From: Akkermansia muciniphila
GTDB lineage: Bacteria > Verrucomicrobiota > Verrucomicrobiia > Limisphaerales > SIAT01
Assembly: GCA_945860945.1 (NCBI GenBank)
Contig: CAMASG010000027.1
Location: forward strand, 1 to 32,056
Length of the DNA: 32,056 bases
Reading direction: 5' to 3'
In this document: positions 24,671-31,703 of the stretch, in pieces
How the letters are laid out: every line of letters starts with the position of its first letter
Numbering within the stretch: the first letter of the stretch is position 1
Program-made: the position numbers and the translations under genes
The notes under the pieces: model-generated
Seen by the model: the letters and a program-made list of their open reading frames with translations, nothing else
Database searches by the model: none
What the model was told of the DNA's origin: nothing

Positions 24671-25814
24671 ATGTTTGATGTGGCAAAAGCTCGGTTGACG
24701 GCGCAGTCGGAGAAACTCGCAAACCTGCGGAGGTTTCTTTGACGTCCCAAGTGCGCAGAAACGGCTAGCGGAGTTGGACTCCCTGATGGCCTCGGATACT
24801 TTCTGGAGCAACCGCGAGCAGGCGCAGAAGCTGATCGACGAGGCGGGCGGCTTGCGCAAAAAGATTGAGCCGCTTCTCACCGCGGAGAAACAAGTGGCCG
24901 ACTTCCACGTGTTCGTTGAATTGGGCGAAGCCGAAGCGGCGCCGGCCCAAATCGGCGTGCTATCCGAGTTGAACGCAGAGCTGGACCAGTTCGAAAAGCG
25001 TCTCGCACAACTCGAGTTGCGCGTGTTGCTGAACGGTCCGCTCGACAAAAAGAATTGCATCTTCTCCATCAACGCCGGCGCGGGCGGTACGGAATCGTGC
25101 GACTGGGCGAATATGATGCTGCGGATGTATCAGCGCTGGTGCGAGAGCCGCGGCTGGGAGGTGGAGGTGACCGATGCGCTCGCCGGCGAAGTGGCCGGCA
25201 TCAAGAGCGCGACGCTGCTTATCACCGGGGAAAACGCCTATGGTTTTTGCAAAGCTGAGCGCGGCGTTCATCGCCTCGTGCGTATCTCGCCGTTCGATTC
25301 GAACAAGCGCCGGCACACGAGTTTTGCGAGTGTGGACGTGATTGCCGAAATTGAGGAAACCAATTCGGACATCGTGATTCCGCCGGTTGAATTGCAGGTG
25401 GACACGTTCCGCTCCGGTGGCAAAGGCGGCCAGAACGTGAACAAGGTGGAGACGGCTGTGCGCATCACCCACTTGCCGACCGGCCTTATCGCCGCGAGCC
25501 AGAGCCAGCGTTCCCAACATCAGAATCGCGCGACGGCGATGAAGATGTTGCTCTCCAAAATTTACGCGAAACGCGTGGACGAACAGAAGGCCGAAATGGA
25601 GCGTTTCTACGGCGACAAAGGCAGCGTCTCGTGGGGCAACCAGATTCGCAGTTACGTTCTTCAACCCTATCAGTTGGTGAAAGACCTGCGAACCGGCGTG
25701 CAGACAAGTGATGTGCAGGGCGTGCTGGATGGCGAGGTGGACGAGTTTGTCGAGGGTTGGCTCAAGGGTGGTTGTCCCCTGAAGAAGATGCAGGGCGTGA
25801 AGGACGAGGAGTAA
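24671..25814 (+). CDS. prfB: Peptide chain release factor 2, with programmed +1 frameshift
   Basis: RF2 reads UGA and UAA stop codons and triggers peptide release. The gene is in two frames. ATG 24671 opens 23 codons ([12 protein letters not shown]... LRRFL) ending in TGA at 24740-24742. The remaining 357 codons are read from GAC at 24741 after the ribosome skips T24740, giving a 380-residue protein. The fusion product begins [20 protein letters not shown], the normal RF2 N terminus. Later motifs are [14 protein letters not shown] with the stop-codon tripeptide SPF at 206-208, and [18 protein letters not shown] with GGQ at 252-254; E. coli RF2 has these near 205-207 and 250-252. The recoding site is described separately. 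It follows lnt by 11 nt and its stop overlaps the trpC start by 1 nt (TAATG). Confidence 0.97.
24729..24743 (+). promoter_or_regulatory. prfB +1 programmed frameshift site
   Basis: GGAGG (24729-24733), three nucleotides (TTT), the slippery codon CTT (24737-24739), stop TGA (24740-24742) and a following C reproduce the RF2 autoregulatory element (in E. coli an AGGGGG-like internal Shine-Dalgarno three nucleotides before CTT TGA C). Low RF2 slows reading of UGA, so the ribosome slips +1 and makes more RF2. Confidence 0.97.
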
Positions 25815-26617
25815 TGAGTAATATCCTCGATGTCATCGTGGAGCAAAAGCAGGGCGAAGTTGCGCGACTCCCAGTCGCGAACGTGACGGCGGAGACGATT
25901 CGTGCAGTGCTCGAAAAGCGCAACGACCACCGTGATTTCTTTGGTGCGCTCGAGCAATCCAAACGCGGCACTGTGGCCTTGATTGCTGAAGTTAAAAAGG
26001 CTTCGCCGTCCGCTGGGGTTATCTGCGCTGACTTCGATGCGGTCCGCATCGCGCGCGAATACGAGGCGGCTGGTGCGAGTTGTCTTTCGGTGCTCACCGA
26101 CGAGAAGTTTTTCCAAGGCTCACTCGATTATCTAAAACAAATCCGCGCGGCCGTAAAATTGCCGCTACTGCGAAAAGATTTCATTATTGATGAGCGCCAG
26201 ATACTCGAAGCGGCGGAGTGGGGCGCGGACGCTATTCTGCTGATCGTGGCCATTCTTGATGATGCGCGCTTGCGACGATTTCACGATCTGGCGGTGAACG
26301 CCGGGATGAGTGTGCTCGTCGAGGCGCATGACGCGCCGGAACTGGATCGGGCCGTGGCCGCTGGCGCGCGTTTGGTGGGCGTTAACAACCGCAATCTGAA
26401 AACGTTCAAGGTTGATTTGGCGACGACCGAGCAACTTGCAGCAAAGCTACGCGCCGCGCCGGACGGGCAGGGGAGGTTACTGGTTGCTGAGAGCGGCATT
26501 CACACGGGAGATGACGTGGCGCGACTGGCCGTGTGTGGTGCGCGAGCGATTTTGGTTGGCGAATCGCTGATGCGCAGCGGTGACATTCGCGGCAAGGTGA
26601 AGGAATTAATCGGATGA
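25814..26617 (+). CDS. trpC: Indole-3-glycerol-phosphate synthase
   Basis: TrpC closes the indole ring, converting CdRP to indole-3-glycerol phosphate in tryptophan synthesis. The 267-residue TIM barrel has LIAEVKKASPSAGVICADFD with the catalytic KKASPS lysine region, SVLTDEKFFQGSLDYLKQIR, LPLLRKDFIIDERQILEAAEWGADAILLIVAIL, VEAHD, LVGVNNRNLKTFKVDL, VAESGIHTGDD and ILVGESLMRS. ATG 25814 overlaps the prfB stop (TAATG) and matches the family N terminus MSNILDVIV; earlier in-frame codons lie in prfB. Its stop overlaps the next start (ATGA), so all three genes are likely translationally coupled. No other trp gene is in the window. Confidence 0.96.
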   Translation: MSNILDVIVEQKQGEVARLPVANVTAETIRAVLEKRNDHRDFFGALEQSKRGTVALIAEVKKASPSAGVICADFDAVRIAREYEAAGASCLSVLTDEKFFQGSLDYLKQIRAAVKLPLLRKDFIIDERQILEAAEWGADAILLIVAILDDARLRRFHDLAVNAGMSVLVEAHDAPELDRAVAAGARLVGVNNRNLKTFKVDLATTEQLAAKLRAAPDGQGRLLVAESGIHTGDDVARLAVCGARAILVGESLMRSGDIRGKVKELIG

Positions 26618-28152
26618 AAACTCAACTGCGAGTGTTGATCGTGGAGGATTCCGAGTTCGACACGCGGATTCTTATCAGCCATTTGCGCGTTGGCGGATAC
26701 GAAGTCACCTCGCGGCGTGTTGAAGCGGCAGTGGCATTCGATGAGGCTCTGACGAGTCAGACTTGGGATATTGTGCTGGCGGATTACAACCTGCCGCAAT
26801 TCAGCGCGCCAGAAGCTCTGGAACTTTTGCAGAAACGCGGCGTTGATCTGCCTTTCATCATCGTCTCCGGCGGCATTGGCGAAGACATCGCGGTGGCCGC
26901 GATGAAGGCCGGCGCACACGATTATCTAATGAAGGGAAACCTTCTGCGTCTGCTGCCCGCAGTGGAGCGGGAGCTGCGCGAATCGGAAGTGCGCGCGGCG
27001 CGGCGGCAAGCGGAACAGTCGTTGCGTGAAAACGAGGCGCGCTACCGTTTGCTGTGGGAGACGGCCTCGGATGCGGTGTTGTTGATGGACACGGACAGCC
27101 GTATCCATTTCGCGAATCCGGCGGTGCGAGTGGTGTTTGGTTACGCGCCGGAAGAGTTGATTGGCCAGAATCTAACGATGCTGCTGCCCGAAGAATCGCA
27201 CGAGAGCGGCCCAAGTAGTGTGGTTCGCACGCTGCACTCGGGCGTGCGCGAGACGGGCGACAAACACCGGCGCGTGATGGAGACTTTCGGTGTGCGGAAA
27301 GATGGCGCGCAGGTGGTCATTGAAATCGCTTTCAATGATATGGTTTTTCAGGAGAAACGTTGGTTCGTCGCCTTCATCCGCGACATCACTGCGCGTAAAC
27401 AGGCTGAGGAAGAACTGCGGCAAACGCACGAACAGTTCCGCGTGGCCCGCGAGATTCAGCAGCGGCTCTTTCCGAAAACAGCACCACTGTTACCGGGCTT
27501 CGACATCGCGGGCGTGTCGTATCCAGCCGAAGCCACCGGCGGTGATTATTTCGACTACATACCAATGTTGAACGGCCGGCTCGGTATCGTGGTGGGTGAT
27601 GTGACTGGGCACGGCATCGGACCTGCGCTGTTGATGGCTGAGACGCGCGCCTATCTGCGCATCCTCGCGCGCAACCGCGACGATGTTGGAGATATTCTCA
27701 CGCGTGCGAATCGTGTCTTGGCGGAGGACGTTGGTAGCGAGCGGTTCGTGACACTGTTCATCGCGCAAATTGACACGGAATGCCGGACCTTGTGTTACGC
27801 CAGCGCCGGTCATCCGCCGGTTTACGTGCTGGGGGAAGATGGAGCCTTGCGCGCAGAATTGAAGCGCACAGGTATCCCGCTCGGGATGGATTTGGAGACG
27901 ACCTATGCCACGACGACAACCATCGGCTTGAAGGCTGGCGACACGTTGGTATTCCTCACCGACGGCATCGAGGAAACGCTATCTCCACAGAACGAGTTTT
28001 TCGGAAGCCAGCGAGTGTTGGAAGTACTCCAAAAGAACCGCCATCTGCCGTCGATCGCGATGGTTGATGCGCTGCATTCGGCGGTGCGTGAGTTCGCTGC
28101 CGGCGCGCCGCAACTGGACGACTTCACCGTGATTGTCATGAAGATCACGTAA
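26614..28152 (+). CDS. Response regulator with REC, PAS and SpoIIE-type PP2C phosphatase domains
   Basis: The 512-residue cytoplasmic protein has three parts. REC (1-125) has the acidic pocket at VEDSEFD, phospho-acceptor Asp57 in LADYNLP and Lys107 in LMKGN. PAS (~140-260) runs from NEARYRLLWETASDAVLLMDTD to WFVAFIRDITARKQAEEELRQ. A SpoIIE/RsbU-like PPM phosphatase domain (~285-512) has AREIQQRLFP, EATGGDYFDYI, IVVGDVTGHGIGPALLMA, FLTDGIEE and LDDFTVIVMKI. Such proteins dephosphorylate anti-sigma-factor antagonists or serve in other partner-switching systems, controlled by REC phosphorylation and PAS ligands. The likely phosphatase metal ligands (Asp in GGDYFD and in GDVTGHG, plus the C-terminal DD) are present. 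ATG 26614 overlaps the trpC stop by 4 nt. No sigma-factor, kinase or STAS gene lies next to it. Confidence 0.93.
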   Translation: MKTQLRVLIVEDSEFDTRILISHLRVGGYEVTSRRVEAAVAFDEALTSQTWDIVLADYNLPQFSAPEALELLQKRGVDLPFIIVSGGIGEDIAVAAMKAGAHDYLMKGNLLRLLPAVERELRESEVRAARRQAEQSLRENEARYRLLWETASDAVLLMDTDSRIHFANPAVRVVFGYAPEELIGQNLTMLLPEESHESGPSSVVRTLHSGVRETGDKHRRVMETFGVRKDGAQVVIEIAFNDMVFQEKRWFVAFIRDITARKQAEEELRQTHEQFRVAREIQQRLFPKTAPLLPGFDIAGVSYPAEATGGDYFDYIPMLNGRLGIVVGDVTGHGIGPALLMAETRAYLRILARNRDDVGDILTRANRVLAEDVGSERFVTLFIAQIDTECRTLCYASAGHPPVYVLGEDGALRAELKRTGIPLGMDLETTYATTTTIGLKAGDTLVFLTDGIEETLSPQNEFFGSQRVLEVLQKNRHLPSIAMVDALHSAVREFAAGAPQLDDFTVIVMKIT

Positions 28153-28169
28153 CGAAAGTGTGAAAAGGT

Positions 28170-28197
28170 TTGAAAACGCGGAGCCGACGAATAGGAT
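28170..28197 (+). promoter_or_regulatory. Putative promoter of the tRNA-Pro gene
   Basis: TTGAAA (28170-28175) and TAGGAT (28192-28197) are spaced by 16 nt, 34 nt upstream of the tRNA. They match the sigma70-like consensus at 5 of 6 and 4 of 6 positions. Confidence 0.5.
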
Positions 28198-28230
28198 GTC
28201 GCCGCGTCTGTTTCAGACAGCGCAATGGTT

Positions 28231-28307
28231 CGGGACGTAGCGTAGCTTGGTAGCGCGCTTCCTTGGGGTGGAAGAGGTCGTGAGTTCAAATCTCACCGTC
28301 CCGACCA
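28231..28307 (+). tRNA. tRNA-Pro(GGG)
   Basis: This is a 77-nt cloverleaf. Acceptor CGGGACG pairs with CGTCCCG. The D arm is GCGTAGCTTGGTAGCGC and the anticodon stem CTTCC/GGAAG encloses loop TTGGGGT, with anticodon GGG at 28265-28267. The variable loop is AGGTC, the T stem GTGAG/CTCAC and the T loop TTCAAAT. A discriminator A is followed by an encoded CCA end. The GGG anticodon reads CCC and CCU proline codons. Confidence 0.98.
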
Positions 28308-28311
28308 TTTC

Positions 28312-28333
28312 GCGCCAGCCGAGTCGGCGGCGC
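28312..28333 (+). terminator. Hairpin downstream of tRNA-Pro (weak terminator candidate)
   Basis: GCGCC (28312-28316), a bulged A, then GCCG, loop AGT, CGGC and GGCGC (28329-28333) form a 9-bp stem 5 nt after the tRNA. The U-rich stretch (TTTTGCTTTT) begins about 11 nt later, so termination would be weak or the hairpin could be a processing signal. Confidence 0.4.
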
Positions 28334-28358
28334 AAAGGATGGTTTTGCTTTTGGCGAG

Positions 28359-29360
28359 ATGATAAATGTCCTTTTCATTGCTTTGATTGCCGGCAGTGCA
28401 GCCGCATTCTTGATTGTCCGTTTTTCTCATCTGCATCTCCATGTCACATCCGATACTGCGTTCGGCGAAGGCCCCCAAAAGTTCCATCACGAAACAACTC
28501 CCCGCATCGGTGGAGTGGCGATAATTATCGGCCTGCTGGTCGGATTGCTGATCGCTGTTCAGAATGAAATCCTGTCCGCCAAGCAATGCTGGCGCTGGCT
28601 GCTTTGCATGGCTCCAGTGGTCCTTGTCGGATTGGGAGAAGACCTGTCAAAAAAAGTCGCTGCGCGTTGGCGCCTCTTGGCCGCTTTCACGGCGGCAGTG
28701 CTCGGATGGTTTCTGCTTGATGGGAAATTGTCGCCACCCGGTGCAGTAGGGTTGGCTGACCAGCCGTTTTATCCCGTGCTCTGCTTCGCGTTCACCCTCT
28801 TCGCCGTGAGCGGCGTGACGCACGCATTTAACATTATTGACGGGCTCAATGGCTTGCTTGGCGGCACAGCTGTATTGACGGTGTCCGCTCTCGCGTGGAT
28901 GTCGCACAAGGTCGGCGATCCAGAACTGCTCGTTGTATGCTTAAGCCTCCTCGGTGGAGTGATGGGTTTTCTGGTTTTCAACTTTCCATTTGGCAAACTC
29001 TTTGCAGGTGATGCCGGCGCGTATCTCATTGGATTTCTGATCGCCGAGATTTCGGTTCTGCTCACCGTGCGCCATCCGGAGGTCTCGCCGTGGTTTCCGA
29101 TGCTGCTAGTGGTGTATCCGGTGACGGAAGTTTTGTTCTCGGTTTACCGCCGGTCTTTTTTAAAACGCCAATCGGCAGATCAACCGGACGCCTTGCATCT
29201 TCATTCCATCTTGTACAAACGCATCGCGATTTGGATACGGAAGGACACTCCGGCGGCGCAAGCCAAAATAGACGTTGACCCAACAAGGATGGATTTCGTT
29301 AAAGTTTTAGTACTTTTGCTCTCACTCACTTTATTGAGTGACGGCACCGTTCGCGCCTAG
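28359..29360 (+). CDS. WecA/MraY-family undecaprenyl-phosphate sugar-1-phosphate transferase
   Basis: This integral membrane transferase family moves a sugar-1-phosphate from a UDP-sugar to undecaprenyl phosphate, starting lipid-linked glycans. The 333-residue reading has the expected motifs: KFHHETTPRIGGVAI, GLGEDLSKKV (where most members have DD), FNIIDGLNGLLGGTA, FNFPFGKLFAGDAGAYLIGFL and the His-rich cytosolic loop LHLHSILYKR. About nine hydrophobic helices are visible. After the LHLH loop the usual extra helices are missing; the only remaining hydrophobic stretch (from Met 29290) looks like a signal peptide and may belong to the next gene. The ATG at 28359 is the best start. The gene leads into the export genes, so it probably initiates exopolysaccharide or O-antigen repeat synthesis. 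Confidence 0.87.
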   Translation: MINVLFIALIAGSAAAFLIVRFSHLHLHVTSDTAFGEGPQKFHHETTPRIGGVAIIIGLLVGLLIAVQNEILSAKQCWRWLLCMAPVVLVGLGEDLSKKVAARWRLLAAFTAAVLGWFLLDGKLSPPGAVGLADQPFYPVLCFAFTLFAVSGVTHAFNIIDGLNGLLGGTAVLTVSALAWMSHKVGDPELLVVCLSLLGGVMGFLVFNFPFGKLFAGDAGAYLIGFLIAEISVLLTVRHPEVSPWFPMLLVVYPVTEVLFSVYRRSFLKRQSADQPDALHLHSILYKRIAIWIRKDTPAAQAKIDVDPTRMDFVKVLVLLLSLTLLSDGTVRA

Positions 29361-29363
29361 GAT
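29290..29363 (+). other. Signal-peptide-like segment separated from the SLBB gene by an in-frame amber codon
   Basis: From ATG 29290, in the same frame as both neighbours, the codons give MDFVK, a hydrophobic core (VLVLLLSLTLL) and an ending ...TVRA. They are immediately followed by TAG (29358-29360) and then by the SLBB reading frame (DLFQTQ). This is the layout of a Sec signal peptide with cleavage after VRA. A single C-to-T change (CAG to TAG) would create the stop. It may alternatively be the final helix of the WecA-like protein. Confidence 0.6.
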
Positions 29364-31679
29364 TTGTTTCAGACTCAAAGAAACAAAGAGGGGGGTGTCA
29401 GGGGGACTTTAAATAATCGGCCATCTCTCGTACTTCCACGCGTGGGAACGCCGAACTTGGGTTCGCTGCCGCAGATCGGTCCGAGTGCGACGCCGTTTTT
29501 GGCTAAAACAAACTCGCTCGCTCGCCGGTTGCTGGTGGAGCGGCGGAATGATTTCCAGATTTTCCTGCGTGAGTCTGCGGGATTCAATCTGCCTATCTTC
29601 GGTCAGGACCTTTTTCAGGATGTCCCCGACACATTTGCGCCCGTCGAAAATATTCCCGTCACCCCCGATTACGCAGTCGGCCCTGGCGACGAGATTTTGA
29701 TTCGCGGATGGGGGCAAGTGGACATTGATTTGCGCGCGACGGTAGATCGAACGGGCAGCATTCAGATACCTAAGGTTGGAAACGTCACGGTCACCGGTTT
29801 CAAGTTCCAAGAGCTGCAGCCGTTCCTCAAAGCGCAAATCGGACGCATCTTTCAGAATTTCGATCTCAACGTGAACCTCGGCCAGCTTCGTTCGATTCAA
29901 GTGTTCGTCGTCGGTCAGGCGCAGCAACCGGGCAACTACACTATCAGTTCGCTCAGCACGTTGGTGAACGCGATCTTCGCTTCGGGCGGCCCCTCTTCCA
30001 GCGGTTCGATGCGCGGCATTCAACTCAAACGCGGCAACAAGGTCGTCACCGAGCTCGACCTCTACGACCTGCTTCTGAACGGCGACAAATCGAAAGATGT
30101 GCCGCTGCTGCCGGGAGACGTGATTTACATCCCTCCGATTGGTTCGCTGGTGGCTGTGGCGAGCGGAGTGAACGTCCCGGCCATCTACGAGATCAAGGAA
30201 AAGACCACGCTTGAGGATGTTCTGAAATGGGGCGGCGGCCTCACCACCACGGCCAACGGCCGCAAAGCGACCATCGAGCGCATTCAAGACCGCAAGGTAC
30301 GTAAAGTGGACGAGTTCACACTTGATAAGGCCGGCCTCCAGCAGGCACTTCAAGACGGTGATATGGTCAAGATTTATGCGGTTTCCCCTCGTTTCGACAA
30401 CGTGGTGACGATTCGCGGCAACGTGGCGGATCCAATGCATTTCCCGTGGAAAGAAGGGGTGCGCGTGAAAGATTTGATCCCTGAAAAGGAAGTCCTCATC
30501 CCGCGCTTATATTGGATCAAACGGAACGCGCTATCGCAGTTCTCCGGACTGTCGTCCTCAGACAGCCGACGACCCTCAGACAGCCGACGACCCTCAGACA
30601 GCCGACGACCCGATGACAGCCGACGACCCGATGACAGCCGACGGTTTGAGGAAGAAGCGAGAGGGGGCGATGGAAGACAGGGACGAAATCAAGAAGAGTT
30701 TCGGAACGATTTAAAACGATCGTTGACGGAAGTGAATTGGGATTACGCAGCCATCGAACGTTTCAATCCCGGCGACCTGACCACGAAGCTGATTCCATTT
30801 AACCTCGGCAAAGCCATTTTGAAGACCGATCCGGAGCACAACCTCGCGCTGCAGCCGGGCGATGTGATTACCATTTTTTCCAAAAGCGACATCGCGCAGC
30901 CGCTGGAGAAGCAGAGCAAGTATGTTCGCTTGGAGGGCGAGGCGAGCGGCGCGGGGCTTTATCAGATGGAGCCGGGAGAAACCCTCCGGCATTTGCTCAC
31001 GCGCACCGGCGGCTTGACGACCAATGCTTACCTTTATGCCGTAGTCTTCACCCGCGAATCCACGCGCGCTGACCAACAGAAACGTCAAGATGAAGCACTG
31101 GCACGAATGGAGATGGAATTGGAACGCGCCGGAGCCCGCCTGACGGCCGCAGCCCTCTCGGCAGAATCGGCCGCCGCTGAACAATTGCAGCTTGAAAACC
31201 GCCGCCGACTACTCGAATCCCTGAAAGCGATGAAACCCAGTGGCCGGATCGTGCTGGAAATTCCTCGTGAACGCGGGGATATCAAGCAGCTTCCCGAATT
31301 GGTGCTGGAGGATGGCGATCGCATTTTTATCCCGTCCACCCCGTCCGTTGTTAGCGTGTTTGGCTCGGTGTATAATCAAAACACCTTCGTGCATCAATCC
31401 TCTCGCACGGTGTCCGACTACCTCTCGCAAGCTGGTGGGGTGACTCGCGACGGTGATAAGAGCGAGATGTTTCTCATCCGCGCCAACGGCTCGGTGCTGA
31501 GTCGCAATTCCACTGGTTGGGGCAGCAGTTTTGCCAGCACACGAATGATGCCAGGCGATACGCTCGTGGTGCCTGAGCAACTCGAGCGGACCAATATTAT
31601 GCGCGAACTGAAGGACTGGGCGCAGATACTCTACCAGATCGGACTTGGCGCGGCGGCCATCAAAGTGCTGCAGCAATGA
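29364..31679 (+). CDS. Polysaccharide export protein with SLBB domains (Wza-like)
   Basis: The open frame has 771 codons from TTG 29364, but the true gene probably starts at ATG 29290 with a signal peptide interrupted by a TAG codon. Residues ~100-185 form the PF02563 Poly_export domain (YAVGPGDEILIRGWGQVDIDLRATVDRTGSIQIPKVGNVTVTG). Several SLBB beta-grasp repeats follow: QVFVVGQAQQPGNYTISSLSTLVNAIFASGGP, ASGVNVPAIYEIKEKTTLEDVLKWGGG, VRLEGEASGAGLYQMEPGETLRHLLTRTGG, and VSVFGSVYNQNTFVHQSSRTVSDYLSQAGG near the end. Residues 399-428 are a hydrophilic SDSRRP repeat, and a predicted coiled coil (Ala/Glu-rich) lies around 560-620. Wza-type proteins form the outer-membrane channel for exopolysaccharide or capsule. 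It is followed by a Wzz-like gene 24 nt after the stop, so an envelope polysaccharide export operon is likely. Confidence 0.9.
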   Translation: MFQTQRNKEGGVRGTLNNRPSLVLPRVGTPNLGSLPQIGPSATPFLAKTNSLARRLLVERRNDFQIFLRESAGFNLPIFGQDLFQDVPDTFAPVENIPVTPDYAVGPGDEILIRGWGQVDIDLRATVDRTGSIQIPKVGNVTVTGFKFQELQPFLKAQIGRIFQNFDLNVNLGQLRSIQVFVVGQAQQPGNYTISSLSTLVNAIFASGGPSSSGSMRGIQLKRGNKVVTELDLYDLLLNGDKSKDVPLLPGDVIYIPPIGSLVAVASGVNVPAIYEIKEKTTLEDVLKWGGGLTTTANGRKATIERIQDRKVRKVDEFTLDKAGLQQALQDGDMVKIYAVSPRFDNVVTIRGNVADPMHFPWKEGVRVKDLIPEKEVLIPRLYWIKRNALSQFSGLSSSDSRRPSDSRRPSDSRRPDDSRRPDDSRRFEEEARGGDGRQGRNQEEFRNDLKRSLTEVNWDYAAIERFNPGDLTTKLIPFNLGKAILKTDPEHNLALQPGDVITIFSKSDIAQPLEKQSKYVRLEGEASGAGLYQMEPGETLRHLLTRTGGLTTNAYLYAVVFTRESTRADQQKRQDEALARMEMELERAGARLTAAALSAESAAAEQLQLENRRRLLESLKAMKPSGRIVLEIPRERGDIKQLPELVLEDGDRIFIPSTPSVVSVFGSVYNQNTFVHQSSRTVSDYLSQAGGVTRDGDKSEMFLIRANGSVLSRNSTGWGSSFASTRMMPGDTLVVPEQLERTNIMRELKDWAQILYQIGLGAAAIKVLQQ
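30558..30647 (+). repeat. Five tandem 18-bp repeats encoding SDSRRP/DDSRRP
   Basis: Units start at 30558, 30576, 30594, 30612 and 30630. The first three are identical (TCAGACAGCCGACGACCC); the fourth and fifth begin GAT instead of TCA and the last ends GGTTT. Each is 18 bp and in frame, giving S/D-D-S-R-R-P/F (residues 399-428 of the SLBB product). The near-identity suggests recent slippage expansion. Confidence 0.93.
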
Positions 31680-31703
31680 TGCCGGCACTCTCCCGAGTGG
31701 ACT

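Noticed and set aside
29275-29305. TTGACC near 29275 as a promoter for the SLBB gene
   Set aside because: It matches a -35 box, but no good -10 box sits at the right spacing, and the predicted start would fall inside the signal-peptide codons.
29409-30440. 343-codon minus strand ORF opposite the SLBB gene
   Set aside because: It mirrors the SLBB frame, has no family motifs and no start signal.
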